Part shown: positions 45,573 through 57,599 of the stretch, piece after piece
How the letters are laid out: every line of letters starts with the position of its first letter
Numbering within the stretch: position 1 is the stretch's first letter
From: Cyclaneusma minus
Lineage: Eukaryota; Ascomycota; Leotiomycetes; Marthamycetales; Marthamycetaceae
Length of the DNA: 64,000 nt
Direction of reading: 5' to 3'
NCBI GenBank assembly: GCA_037179335.1
Contig: JAKZHN010000006.1
Span: 682,001 to 746,000 of the forward strand
The notes under the pieces: model-generated
What the model was told of the DNA's origin: nothing
Database searches by the model: none
What the model saw: the letters and a program-made list of their open reading frames with translations, nothing else
Program-made: the position numbers and the translations under genes

Positions 45573-47409
45573 ATGGGGAAATCTCGTCAAGATGTCGCCA
45601 ATACGGTGCCGAACAATACGCATGAGAACTGGTGGAAGGATGCGGGGTTGAGGAAGTTGAACTTTGTGATCGTGTGTGTTATTACAGCACAGATGACTTG
45701 CGGATACGACGAGTCGGTTATAGGAAGTTTTCAAGCCATGGAGCCGTGGCTTGCAGGTCCGTCTCCTTTTTCTTTCCTTCAGGCCTCGAGAAAGACATCG
45801 AAAACTGCTCCCCGCTTCCCAAGCCTCCAGAGATACCTGTGGGGACTTAGTTCTCAAACATGCTTCAAGCATCTCTGAAATCGAGTTCATCATTTTTGCT
45901 CATTACATAGCCACATTCTAACAAACATCCGCAGACATGGGCAACCCAGACGCCTCTCACATCGGCCTAGTAACAACCATAATCTTCGTCGGCGGCTTCA
46001 CCGGCTCCCTCTTCGCCTCCCCCCTCTCTGACATCTACGGCCGCAAAGCCGGCATGGCCATCGGCTCCCTCTTCACCCTCATCGGCACCATCATCCAATC
46101 CACCTCCTTCGGCTACGCGCAATTCATGGTCGGCCGCTGCCTCCTCGGCATCGGCATCTCCTGTACCTGCGTCGCCGGCCCCTCCCTAGTCGCCGAACTC
46201 GCCCATCCGCGTCAACGCGGCACCGTCCTAGGTTTTTTCAACACGTTCTGGTATGTAGGCGCGATTGTAGCTGCTTGGGGAAGCTTTGGATCGGGCTTTT
46301 TGGAAACGAGTTGGTGTTGGAGGATTCCGAGTATTGTTCAGGGGGTGGCGCCACTGTTTCTGTTGGCGGTGTTGAAGTGGATTCCGGAGAGTCCGAGGTG
46401 GTTGATGGCGAGGGGGAGGAGGGAGGAGGCGTTGGAGGTGTTGGCGGAGTATCATGCTAATGGGAGGAGAGATGATGAGTTGGTGCTTTGTGAGGTGGAG
46501 GAGATTAATACGGCGTTGGCTATTGAGGCGCAGTATAAGGAGGTGGGATGGAGTATTCTGTGGAATACGCCGGCTGCGCTTAAGAAAATGGGTGTAGCGG
46601 TTGGCGCGTTCGTGCTCTGCTTGTGGTAAGTTGCTTTCGTTATGACCTATTTTCCCGAGCTCTGGAGACTTCCAGTGCTGTGAGCCTTTGTGATTTGGTA
46701 AGACGCAATGCTGATACGTGCTTGCAGGTGCGGACAAGGAGTCATATCCTACTACTTTTCTCCTATCCTGACCAGCATCGGCATCACAACCACCACCCAA
46801 CAAACCGGCATCAACGGCGGTCTCCAAATCTGGAACTTCCTCATCTCCATCATCGGCGCCTGCATCGCCGACCGCATCGGCCGCCGCCCACTCTGGCTGA
46901 TCTCTCTCATCTCCATGATCGGTGCCAACATCATGGTCACCGTCTCCGAAGCACGTCAAGACGCCACCGGATCCCAAGCCGCCGCCTACTGCGTCATTGT
47001 CGGTCTCTTCTTATACGATGCCGGATTCAACGTTGCTTGTAATCCGCTAGCGTACAGTTACCCAACCGAGATCTTGCCATATGCGATGCGGACGAAGGGA
47101 ATGAGCTTTATCATCGGCTTAGGACAGTTGTTGCTCATCGTGAGCCAGTATGCGAACCCCGTAGCGATTGATGATATTGGCTGGAAGTATTGGATTTTCT
47201 TCTTGGGGATGTTGATTCTTTTTACCGCGATGGTGTATTTTACGTTCCCGGAGACAAAGGGGTTGACGTTGGAGGAGTTGGCGGATCTGTTTGAAGATAA
47301 GAAGACGGTAGGGATGCCGGTGGTGGAGTCGGTAGATGGCAGTGTGGTGGATGAAAAGGGGGATGTGAAGGTTAGTGTAGGAGAGGACAAGAAAGAGGCT
47401 TTGGAATGA
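45573..47409 (+). CDS. MFS sugar transporter
   Basis: Three exons: 45573-45756, 45935-46625 and 46728-47409, giving 518 aa. Twelve membrane segments are expected, and most are readable. Sugar-porter signatures: CGYDESVIGSFQ in helix 1, SPLSDIYGRKAG after helix 2, PESPRWLMARGR in the central region, QQTGINGG in helix 7, DRIGRRPLW after helix 8, and the closing PETKGLTLEELADLF. The protein resembles the fungal lactose permease/hexose transporter group, with import of a mono- or disaccharide by proton symport at the plasma membrane as the likely role. The specific sugar is unknown. Exon junctions rebuild conserved residues (LADMGN and CLWCGQG). Confidence 0.9.
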
Positions 47410-50066
47410 GTTGGATGATTGTATGACATGGCTTGGCTTTGTATTGGTAACTGGATAGCGTGGGAATTGGCTTAATGACATGGAGGTATGACCTGGTATA
47501 GATTTAGAATCCATAGAGTATAGTTCTTCCGTACAAATTCTGCGTACCACAGTGTAACAACATCGATCTGTCGAAGGTGGGGGAAGGCGGGGGCCGGAGG
47601 AGAGGAGGGTGAGGGTGCGCAAGGGTTCCGGGGCTTCTGCGAGATTTTGCTCTGCGGCACGGGACTGTGCTATATAAAACCGTTTCTGAGTTCAATCGGC
47701 AACTCAGTGTAGAGTGGGGGAGCGTAAGTTCCATTGGCATTTCCCCTGGCCTGATCAATTCTTCGTAAGTTCCATGGGCAGGGAATTGGGGGTCCGTTCG
47801 AGCGCTAAGCTAGCTTTTTCTGTGCGGTTTTTTGGGTATTTTTTTGCTTTTTTTTTTTCGGCTCACGCAAGGGGCTGCTTGACTGTACGATAGTTACGGT
47901 GACTTTTGAAGGGAAGCAGAGCAAACTGGAAATCAACACTGGACAATCGAGAATGAAATAGAGAGGTGGGAAAAGAGAAAAGTGCACAAGGATCGCATAC
48001 CCCATGGTGATACTCGACCATCCGCAAGTAAACTGGATTGGTTTGGCCACAGATATTATTATTACTTTTAGATGGAGCTCCCCCGCGTCCCCAACCCTGT
48101 GAAGTAGGGGGGTCAAACGGACGCTGTGAATCAGAGGTTTACCGGGGCTAAGAATGGCTAACTTAGGTTTTGCGCCACCCCGCCTGCTGAGACGATAACT
48201 ATTAGTCAGTTTTGAAATATATACTACCTCCTGAGCTCCAGATGTGCACACTTGCTTACATTTGCAATTGACAGACATAATGCATTTGTTAGATCGGTAC
48301 AGGAACACTGCAGATATTAAATAAGATGGAGTTGACGTTTGGGCACCACCGGGATAGGATTGCATCAAATTGGAAGAACAAAGTCATCGAAAATAATACT
48401 AGTAATCAAACAAGCCAGGTAAAAGGTAAACACACTCCTGGTTCGAGCAATCCAGCTTAGTCCAATAATCTGAATTGAAGACTCTGAAAGCACCAGCAGT
48501 GGTGCAGCTGGTGAAACTGACAGATTGGGACCAGATACCATCATGAAACTTTGAGGAGCGTCCAGGCCGTCTCGAGGCAAAGGAAAACTCTGCACCTGAC
48601 GAACGAACACAGCGCGTGCTGCCCACGCAACTCATAAAATTATCCAAGAAACCCCCTTTGATAACAGCCAAGTGACCCTAGATGTCGAGACATGATTTCT
48701 GAGAAGCACCGCGAGCTTCGTTGCCGAGCAATTCCAGTTCTAATAGAAAGTGGTGCTGCGGATCGCGAGCCTCTTCTTCCGCTCGTCGCGTCCGGCTCAG
48801 CAATGTCGAAAGCATCCACACCTGTGATCTGATATTATCCACATCGCCGAAATGCTTTTGAGCAACTGCAACACAATTGAGGTATTCGAGATGACTTGAA
48901 AGACGCTGATATTCCGCCAACTTGCTGCCCCGAATCCCAACAGAGCGGTCAGACTTCTCAGGGCCACACGAAAGGAATATTGACATAATGGAAAAAAGAC
49001 AGCAGGGTGATCTTCTGTCACTTGGGAACGTGACTCATGTTCGGAAGAGGCAAACAGAGTGCTCTCGGGTGGCGAAAATCTGTTCTGTTGTGCGATGGAT
49101 GGTCCAAAACATCGCGACCCGGATGGAAGGACGCGGCGAGTGCATCACACTTGTTATAAGTGTATTGTTGCAATATTGCTTCTCAGCGTTTGAGATAACT
49201 TGGGCTAGATCATCCAGAAGCCAGGGCAGAGGGCCAGAGGTTTTCCAAGGAATTCTGGGCTGGTCCCGTGGAGGGTGGCCGGCTTGGTGGCGGATGATGT
49301 GTTGTCACGATGGCTCGCTTCGCCGGTCGATACTCGCGATGTCCTCCGCCAGATAACCATTTTCTCAACACCACAACCGGTAATTGTAGAATCTGAGACG
49401 AGATTCCGCTTCTCGAGATCAAGGGCAATAACTTGATAATAATTTGGAAAGACAAAATCTCGTGGTGGCGTGGTAAAATCAGATAGATGTCTTCGACTCG
49501 GTCGCGACGAAGCATCGGAAGGAAGGCACGAACTGCGAACTTGCTTTCAGATTGATATAAAATCCTTAGTAACTCGCATAAGACCATAGCGAAGCTCCTT
49601 AGCCCTTCCGAAACACAAAGCGCCCAACTCCAGCAGCCCAACCCAACAATCAACATCATATCATTCACAAGCCCTGACTAAATGGCGCTTTGTCATAGGG
49701 TGAAACCAGATGATGGTGTTCTTGTCGTGGTGATGGCTGTCCATAAGCAGCCTAGCGTTTTCCCCATAGCTCCCTAAATCACCGCGCAGCTTGTCGTGTC
49801 CCTCGGTGCACGCGGACAAATAAATACCAACTTTGTCGCAATCGCGCGAGGAAAGAAGGGAAAAGAGAAAAGCCACCACACCTTCCGAGTACGTACCCCC
49901 AACTTGAAATCAGTCGCGGATGCAAGACGATTCATTCATCTATCGATTATTGATATTCAATTACTGATCATGTCCAGCCCAGCTCTTCAAACGCATCGCT
50001 TCCAAGCCATCAACGCGCATACCCCGCCAAAACATCCCTCTCTCACCACCACTCGATCCCATCGCA
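47410..50066. other. 2.6 kb intergenic region with RNA locus
   Basis: Contains the second putative small RNA gene near 47655-47871. Beyond it, frames between 48365 and 49879 on the minus strand have coding-like composition but no recognisable domain or clear exon structure, so no gene is called. Confidence 0.5.
47655..47871 (+). ncRNA. putative small structured RNA gene, copy 2
   Basis: Paralogue of the locus at 33459-33654. GGGACTGTGC (47661-47670) is followed at once by TATATAAAA (47671-47679), and T-runs begin at 47814. The closing helix pairs CTCAGTG (47703-47709) with CGCTAAG (47803-47809), with one mismatch. Hairpin 1 pairs GGGGA (47717-47721) with TCCCC (47742-47746). Hairpin 2 pairs CAATTCTT (47756-47763) with GGGAATTG (47781-47788). 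Both loops contain CGTAAGTTCCAT (47723-47734 and 47764-47775), followed by TGGC or GGGC. The stems differ in sequence from copy 1 yet keep pairing. The promoter, first 30 nt and the GGGGGTCCGTTCGAGC part are conserved. It lies just downstream of the sugar transporter. Function unknown. Confidence 0.55.
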
Positions 50067-51392
50067 ATGCCTCCCAAAGCTGCTACCAAGGCTGCCGCGC
50101 CCAAGAAGGCTGCTGCTTCAGCTCCCCATGCTTCCTACCAGGGTACGCCGTCTTTATTCGAGCTTCATCGCGCAAATTGAAAGAATGAAAAGCTAACATG
50201 CCAACAGAGATGATCAAGGAAGCCATCCGAACTGTAAGTCGCCCTTTGCGCCTCGATGCACAACTCATCACCACCACCTCGGTGTGACTCGACAAGCATG
50301 CTGACCGCTTTGTTTTCAATCAGCTCAAGGAACGCAATGGGAGCAGGTACGATTTTTGGATTCTGATATCCCACGCTAGCGGCTTGTTTACCTGATCGGC
50401 GGGCCCGGAATGGGCGGATCAGGAGCATCGCGCCACATATTGTAGGAAAAGAACATTATGCTAACTTTTCTTACTATAGTCGCCAGGCCCTGAAGAAGTA
50501 CGTGAAGGCCAACAACAGCATCAACGCTACCGACGCGCAGTTCGACGCTCTGTGAGTATACACTCGGAACCCGTCGTGTCGCACTTCGCTAATCAGAAAT
50601 AGCTTCAACAAGGCCCTGCGCACCGGAGTCGAGAAGGGTGAACTCGCCCAGCCCAAGGGTGCGTCCTCCCCTTACCCCCTTCTCAGCACATCGCTGCTTT
50701 TCATCGATGTGCGAAGTCAATACGTCCATCAATCGCTAACACCTACCACAGGCTCCTCTGGACCTATCAAGCTCGCCAAGAAGGAGCCCGCTGCTAAGCC
50801 CGCCGCCGCAAAGGAGAAGAAGCCTGCTGCCGCGAAGAAGACTGCTGCTGCTAAGGAGCCCAAGGAGAAGGAGACCAAGGAGAAGAAACCCGCTGCTGCT
50901 AAGAAGGTTGGCGCGCCTAAGAAGGCTGCTGCTGCTGCTAAGGAGAAGAAGCCTGCTGCTACCAAGAAGGTTGGAGCTCCCAAGAAGGTCGGCGCTCCCA
51001 AGAAAACTGCAAAGGCCCCCGCTGCCAAAGCTGTAAGTGTTATTCCTCGCACTTTCATCCCCTGCTCCTCTTGTCGCGTCTCGTTTCACCTGTCGTGCTT
51101 TACTTCCATTCTCATATTCTCCTCCCCTTCCTATATCATACTCGCGTTCTCACACCCCTATCTCCTCGTCGTTCTCTCATATCCTTGTCATATCCTACTC
51201 TCCCTCTCATTGCAACAAGGACCACTCATACTAACACAAACACCCCAGGCCCCAGCAGTAGTAGAGAAGCCCGTCGTCCTCGGCAAAACCAAATCCGGCC
51301 GCGTAACCAAGAACGCCGCCGCCCCCAAGCCCGCCCCCAAGAAAGTGACCAAGAAGCCCGCAGCATCGTCCAAGAAAGCCGCCGCCGCATAA
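50067..51392 (+). CDS. linker histone H1
   Basis: Seven exons: 50067-50142, 50208-50233, 50324-50346, 50480-50551, 50603-50658, 50752-51032 and 51249-51392, giving 225 aa. The winged-helix domain is built from exons 2-5: ASYQEMIKEAIRTLKERNGS, then SRQALKKYVKANNSINATDA, then QFDALFNKALRTGVEKGELA with QPKGSSGPIKL after it. The tail is Lys/Ala/Pro-rich (repeats of KEKKPAAAKK and KKVGAPKK) and ends VTKKPAASSKKAAAA, as expected for DNA-compacting H1. Exons 2 and 3 are only 26 and 23 nt, so this gene is easily mispredicted. Filamentous fungi normally have a single H1 gene, and its many introns are a known trait of fungal H1. Confidence 0.95.
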
Positions 51393-52099
51393 ACACCTCT
51401 CACATCTCACCTCTCACTCATCACAATCACTCATCACATCTTGCGAACATGCGGCTTGGCTTGCGAATTAACGACTTGATTCCCTCTGGTGTTTGATAAA
51501 TATTTTTTGGAAGGCGTTTTGGTTGCTGGGTTCCTCAACGGATCGTTTTTTGCTGGGATGCGTTGCTGTATGGCTGGTAGGAACTACTAGGAATGGGGTT
51601 TTCTTGGAAGGAGGGAAGAGTCGATACCTATTTTGATGGGAGCAATCTTTTGGAGCAATCGTTGTTGCTGGAGAAGGGCTGGCTGGTCCGATTGTGCGTT
51701 GGATGTGGACTTAGCGAGGTACTCTGTACTTATACATCTTGTGGGGAATGGCATGGCGAGAGTGGAATGGAATGCTGCGTTGAAAACATGAACATTGCTG
51801 TATGCCTTTGTGGATTGTGATGGTGATGCTTTGCTGTGTGATGATAGGGCTTGCGCGATGTTGATGAGGGCTGTCTGAGCTTGTCTCGAGGAGTAGTTAC
51901 AGCTGTTATACCCTGGCTGGACTCGTCTAACTGTGAGATGAGACTCGCTGGATTGCTATGCATTGCTAACGTCATTCATTGTTCCATCGGACTATTCCTG
52001 GTTACTCTGGATAGTCCGAATCATTATGGATGTCTCAGTGACTTCGATGGATCCCAATCACCGTGAGGATTCAAGTCAATTGAGACGCCGTACACCACA

Positions 52100-52258
52100 C
52101 CCCACCCCTGTCCCCTTTCCCCCTTTCAGTTTCCCCCTTTTCCCCCGCCATCCCCTTTCCCCGCCGACCTCCTTTCCCCGCCGACCTCCTTTCCCCCGCC
52201 GACCCCCTTTCATCCCGATCCCCTTTCGTCCCGATCCCCTTCCGTCCCGATCTCTCTA
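52100..52258. repeat. pyrimidine-rich tandem repeats
   Basis: Units of TTTCCCCGCCGACCTCC (three, imperfect) followed by units of CCCGATCCCCTTTCGT (three, imperfect), after a general C/T-rich run. Confidence 0.75.
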
Positions 52259-52265
52259 GCTGAAC

Positions 52266-53170
52266 TTGGGGATTGACCTGTTATCGCAGGCTGGCCAGTT
52301 GTCAATGCCCAGATAGCCCAGGTCTACCTTCCCTCTACCAACCACACATCTCTCTAAAAACACCAGCTTGCAACGACGGCACCGTAGTACATAAACACTT
52401 CGATTCTAAATAACTGTGACAGAGTGGTGGCTGCTGGCGAGACCGTGAGTAACCTGGATCTACTTGTCCTCTCCTTCTTCCCATCCGACCGCATTTCACT
52501 GAAAAAGTAAACAATTGACACCACACATTACAAGCTCTCAAATCAGTGTCTCTCTACTAACTTGCTCACTCTGATTTCAAATCTGTGAGTTTTGAGGCTG
52601 TCAGACTGCGCATTGCGCTGCTGGGAGCTGGGAGCTGATGTTTGCAGTCTCTTCTCAATCGAGCGGACTCAACATCCCTCAAACTCGAGCGACAAGGTTG
52701 TAACCCCCTTGTCGTCTCTCTGTAGACCATACATAACAACTCTCAATAACTGGTGACCTTTGTGCAATTGTTGGTGAGTTGTTGGAGTTGGCGCTGACCT
52801 TTGCTGTTGTCGCAATCTGGCCAGTTGCTGATTGCCAGATAGCTCAGGTCTACCCTCTCATAACACAACTCCCCCCTCTCATAAAAACACAACTCTACAC
52901 AAGCTCTCTACTACATACACAACTCTTCATAACTCTCTACATGATTGTGACTGTGACTTTGGTGCCAATTGGTGAGTCAATGCTGGAGTTGGGGGCTGAC
53001 TTGCTGTCGCAATCTGGCCAGTTGCTGATGCGCAGATAGCCCAGGTCCCTCACTCTCATACATAACCACAGCCACAGCGACAGCTTTAACAATCGCAAGG
53101 CTATAACACTCTACATAACTCTTCATAACACTCTGCATAACTGTGACCGTGTGGTGGCTTCTGGTGAGTA
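52266..53170 (+). repeat. tandem modules with intron-like repeats
   Basis: Two segments of exactly 73 nt (52774-52846 and 52972-53044) start GTGAGT, end CAG and share the block CGCAATCTGGCCAGTTGCTG and a TTGCTGAT branch-like site. A third, 5'-truncated copy ends at 52321. The sequence between them (ACTCTTCATAACTCTCTAC and related) also repeats, so the unit is an exon-intron-like module of about 200 bp. Another GTGAGT segment starts at 53163 and ends at about 53238. They resemble introner-like elements, and could be introns of the 5' leader of the downstream kinase gene. Confidence 0.6.
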
Positions 53171-53632
53171 ACTCGCACGGATGCGCAGGCTTGGCTCATT
53201 TGCGGTGACGCATTGTTGACTTTTGTGCCCAACCGTAGCCCCCCGTGTCATTTCCGCCTCTCAATCTCTCTCTCAAGGCTCTCTCCACTCAGAGCCTAAA
53301 CTACCTGTAAGTGCTTCTGTGATCTGATGACTTGACTTGCTGCATGCTGAGAAGCCGTCGTGTCGCTCAGATCATAAACATACAAGACTCTGTCAATTGA
53401 GTCGATCACTTCTCTGTGAGTATCTCCGGGCTGTGGCGTGCTGGCGCGCATTGATGTGAACGTGTTGCTGATGTGCGACGGCTACAGACTCCTCGCAACA
53501 GACTATATGTCGTTGGGGGGCTACTTGCGCCTGGGACTTTCCTTCAGAATAGGGCAAGGTACACATTTGTGCCAAGGCTCTTTCTGATTGACAGGTCTGA
53601 CTGACGCGACAACAGAACCGGCACATGGTAAC

Positions 53633-56554
53633 ATGTCTCCCGCGTTCTCTGTCGTTGAAGGAAAGACCCCCGAGGGCAACTCTTACAAGGCCTATGGTGA
53701 GTGCGCCCGCAATGGATGCGCCATCGCAGCTACTGACTTGCGTGCAGGCAAGAAAGAGCATAGGCTTGGTTCGGGCAGCAGCGCCTACTCTCAATCTACG
53801 GGCTTCCCAACTCTTGGCGCCCACGCCGGAGCTCAAGCTGCTGCCAGCATAGCAACTGCGATGGACGGGGGCCACGAGTCAACCGGCCGCATCTCTCCAG
53901 TTTTGCGCCGGGCCTCCCTCAATCTAGGCCGCCGCAACACTTCTGGCGCCTACGAACTTCGCCAGGCTGAGGCTCCTCCAAATGAAGAGGCTCAGCGCTA
54001 TGCGGAGGTCTTGAAGCAGCGCAAGATGGACCGCCGCGCCCAGGATGCCAGCGAGGATGACAACCTCATGATTGGCACCAAGGTGGACAAAAATCACGCC
54101 AACTGGGTCACAGCATACAACATGTTGACTGGCATCCGTCTGACGGCTGGGCGTTGGGAGGCCAAGGTAGACCGTGATCTTGATGATGCGGACTTCTTGA
54201 CCAAGAACCGCTACACATTTGATGTGTAAGTACTCTGCTCCCGTAGATGCGCCATTGACAGCTGCTAACTTTCTCGCAGTGGTGGCAATGAATTGATCCC
54301 TGCCGATCAATATGACTTCAAATTCAAAGACTACGCCCCCTGGGTCTTCCGTCATCTGCGCCAAATCTTCAAACAACACCCTGCAGACTACATGATGTCC
54401 TTGTGTGATAAATACGTTCTCACAGAACAAGGCTCCCAGGGCAAGAGCGGCAGCTTCTTCTACTTCAGCCAAGACTACAAATACATCATCAAGACCATCA
54501 AGAAGTCTGAGGCGAAGTTTTTGGTCAAGATTCTCCCAGAATACTACAAACACGTCAAGGAGAATCCCAACACACTCATTTCTCAATACTACGGTCTTCA
54601 CCGTGTCAAGTTGTCATCATACGGCAGAAACATCTACTTTGTCATCATGAACAACCTCTGCCCTCCTCACAAGGACATTCACTCCACATTTGATCTCAAG
54701 GGGTCTACTGTTGGGCGCGAGACAGACCCAGCCAAGCTGGCCATGATTCCTACTGCTACTCAAAAGGATCTTGACTTTCTCAGACAGCACAAACTCATTC
54801 AGCTTGGCCCTCGCAAGGAGAAGCTCTTTCAAGACCAGATTGAGCGGGATGTGGCATTCCTCAAGAAAATCAATGTGATGGACTACTCTCTCCTTGTTGG
54901 CATACATGAAATTGAGCGGGGCAACAAGGAGAACATCCGTGACTCTACTCTGAGGGTCTATCAGCCGGGCTCTAAGGCCTCAACAAGCATGCTTGACCAA
55001 GTTGAGGCACGGAGTCCTGGTGTGGATGGCGCTGGTGGTAGTATGCCTGGGGCTAGGAACTCTATTGCTATGAGCTCTCCTGGTGGCATGACTCCTGCTC
55101 TCATCTCACGCTCTACTTCTGTTGTTGATGGCAAGCGGAAGGTCAGTCAACTCAGACAATTCATGAGCCAAGAGAAGCCTCTGCCAATGAGAGAGTCTAG
55201 CATTGGGATGTCTGATTTCATGGCTGAGGGGCCTGTGAACAGAGACTCAGTCTTCTATGCTGATGAAGGTGGTCTGCGCTCGACCCATGAGGATGGGCGA
55301 CCAGGCAAGCAGATCTACTATCTTGGTAAGTGATGGCGCATCACCTGTGATGAAAGAGAAAGTGCTAACAATTCACTAGGCATCATTGATTGCTTGACTG
55401 AATACAACATAGTCAAGAAGTCAGAGCATCGCTGGAAGGCTTTGAAACATGATGCGGCTGGGCTCTCTCCTATCCCTGCGGGGCCATATGGAGACCGCTT
55501 CATCAGTTTCATCAAGAGCATTACCAAATCTCCTGAACAAGCTGATCGGGATATGATGGACGAAGTTGATGGCTCTGCTTCTGCCAATGGCGACCAGAAC
55601 CCCTCAGCTACATCACATCCTGTCCATGAGACTGGTAACGACGGCTCTTCATACATACATCCTGTCACTATCATTGAAGATCAGTCGTCACCAACTGTCG
55701 ACACTCATGCAGTGTCTCATGGCAATGTTCTTGATCAGACACTATCAGAATCACCTGTGGGTGTCTCTGATCAGCACTTCTCATCTGGTGGAAATCTTGA
55801 CAAAATGCCTTCAGCGGCGCGTCTGCGGATTAGTGAGGAAAACAGGCCGTCTACAAAGGCTACCACTAGTTCACGTGCGTCCACTATCAAGGAGCGTTTC
55901 AAGAATTTCTTTAAGACTATTACCAGATCACACAAGTCTTTGAGAGAAGCCTACAATGCTGGTGATGACTCTGTCGCTGCTGCAAATGCCTCTTCTGCCA
56001 GTGCTCAGAACCACCTGGCTTACATGGTGCCTGCCTCTCAGATTGAAGACCAGTCGGTGCCTCCTATTCCAACAATTGTTGGGGGCCATTTTGCAGACTC
56101 ATCTTCTGTGTACTCTCAACCTCAAGACTCTTCTCAACTGATGAGTGGCACACAACTCCCCAACATTGAAGAGCAAGCTGCACAGCAGCCACAACCATCT
56201 GGCAGCACTCACAACACACAAGGAGATGCCTCTTCAAAAGACTCCGGTCTTGACATGGAGTATTCTCCCGCCAAGGCAGCTGTCAAACCTGTCAGGCACC
56301 TGACTCATGCCGAACTTCATCGGTTTGACTTCTCAACCGACTCTACATACTCATCATCTGCAGAAAACACACTGCGAGTCAAGAAGGATGTCTTGCCTCC
56401 TCCACAAAAGAGGTTCACATTTGAAAATGGCGAGCCGGTGCTGGTTGACATCCCAGTGGCACCATCGGCTTCGCCCCCAAAAAAATACTCGTTCGACCAT
56501 AACCCTTTCCTCCGGCCTGTTGCTGCTGTTGAGCGCCGGGCCGTGCAGGCTTAG
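53633..56554 (+). CDS. mss4: phosphatidylinositol 4-phosphate 5-kinase (MSS4-like)
   Basis: Four exons: 53633-53696, 53748-54225, 54280-55325 and 55380-56554, giving 920 aa. The PIPK catalytic domain starts near residue 160 (HANWVTAYNMLTGIRLTAGR). It includes FKDYAPWVFRHLRQIF, the nucleotide loop GSQGKSGSFFYFSQDYKYII with the Lys in IIKTIKKSE, FDLKGSTVGRE, NVMDYSLLVGIH and, after an inserted Ser-rich segment, GIIDCLTEYNIVKKSEHRWK. This activation loop marks a PI4P 5-kinase rather than a PI3P 5-kinase. The product PI(4,5)P2 organises actin, endocytosis and signalling at the plasma membrane. A long Ser/Thr-rich C-terminal tail follows. Intron 1 is 51 nt, a multiple of three without stop codons, so it could also be retained. 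The start at 53633 is the first ATG of that frame after an upstream AG site. Confidence 0.92.
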
Positions 56555-56830
56555 GGGGTTGGCGAACATAGCACAACACATGCACTCTTTGCGGTCTTTA
56601 TGGCCAACACAGTCACTACTCTATTTCCTTGTACTATGTACTTTGATTTTTGGGCTTTGATGGAAACATCGGCCTTAGCATTGCTTGTGTTTGTTGTTGT
56701 TGTTGCAGTTTGCAGTCTCCTTTGTGCTGGGTTAGATGGGTTGGTTTGGGATACAAAAGGAGTTCTTGCTGTTTTTTTGCTGTTTGCAGATGGGGATGAG
56801 TGGCTGATGGTGGGTTGGGGTTGGTTGTGA

Positions 56831-56928
56831 GATGGACTTTGAGGTGGTGTGGGGGATATGGGGATGGACCTTTGAGGTGGTGTGGGGGATATGGGGATGG
56901 ACTTTGCGGTGGTGTGGTGGATATGGGA
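56831..56928. repeat. 32-bp minisatellite, three units
   Basis: Units start GATGGACTTTGAGGTGGTGT at 56831, 56863 and 56896 and run to GGGGGATATGGG; the third unit has several changes. Located in the 3' flank of the PI4P 5-kinase gene. Confidence 0.8.
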
Positions 56929-57504
56929 GATTGTTTTCGAGGTGGTTTTGAGATGGGCATGGGAGTTGGAGTGGGTATCATCATTCATGAATGGATTGGT
57001 GCATTGGTGGGGGCGTCAGTACAGGTGGGAAATTGCTTTTCTGAAAGAGATACCAGCCTGCTTCGGCGGCATGCGTTCGTTGTTTGGGTCTTTTTGCTTT
57101 TTTTGTTGCTGGTATGGGCTGGGTTTGCGTTGTTTGTTTTTGGTATGGCTGGGCCGGGAAATTGTAAAAATAGCTGGGAAATTCCACGTGGGAAGGAACA
57201 CTTTTGATGTCTTTTGCGCAAGTGATTGTGAACGTTGCAAGTGATGTACTGACTTCGCTGATCTGAGTGATCTCAAGTGTATTTGGTGGACCTGTAGCCT
57301 GAAGGTCCTTTAGAGGTTCTGGCAGGAGCTAGGAATGAAATAACTGGTGGCTAGAGCCTATCGCATGATCTCTCTATCCGCAACTACCCCTATCTGCAAC
57401 CCCTATTCGCACCCGAAAAAGCCGCCTTTGGAGGCCTTGGATCCGCCGCCAAATCCGCCTCCAAAGAATGCGCCGCCCCAAAAACCGCAGGCGGCGCGCA
57501 ACTT

Positions 57505-57599
57505 GTCGACGTGCAACAAAAGTCCAATACAGATCACGTGATTCGGGGTTTTTCCGTTTCGCCGACTTAGAGCTAATGTTTTGCTACACATCACATCGG
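57505..57599. repeat. inverted pair of the short motif around ATCACGTGAT
   Basis: GTCGACGTGCAACAAAA at 57505-57521, then CAGATCACGTGATTCGGGG, then a diverged reverse copy (TTTTGCTACACATCACATCGG) at 57579-57599. A further reverse copy, GTTTGTTGCACTTCGAC, lies at 58571-58587, with GAGTCATGTGATCTG upstream of it. Confidence 0.7.

Larger units (their letters stand above)
51393..53632. other. upstream region of the PI4P 5-kinase gene, repeat-rich
   Basis: Includes a pyrimidine-rich microsatellite (about 52100-52258), tandem exon/intron-like modules (52266-53170) and further GT-AG segments up to 53487. No separate protein gene seen. It may be a long multi-intron 5' leader. Confidence 0.55.

Noticed and set aside
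47655..47871. Reading the RNA locus as an H/ACA or C/D snoRNA
   Set aside because: No ACA three bases from the 3' end, no hinge box, no C/C' and D/D' pairs in the right places; the repeated sequence lies in apical loops.
48365..49879. Several minus-strand frames (48365-48671, 48678-48986, 49210-49668, 49661-49879) with protein-like composition
   Set aside because: No recognisable domain, no convincing set of splice sites joining them, and no clear start. They may be a decayed or lineage-specific gene, but I cannot support one.
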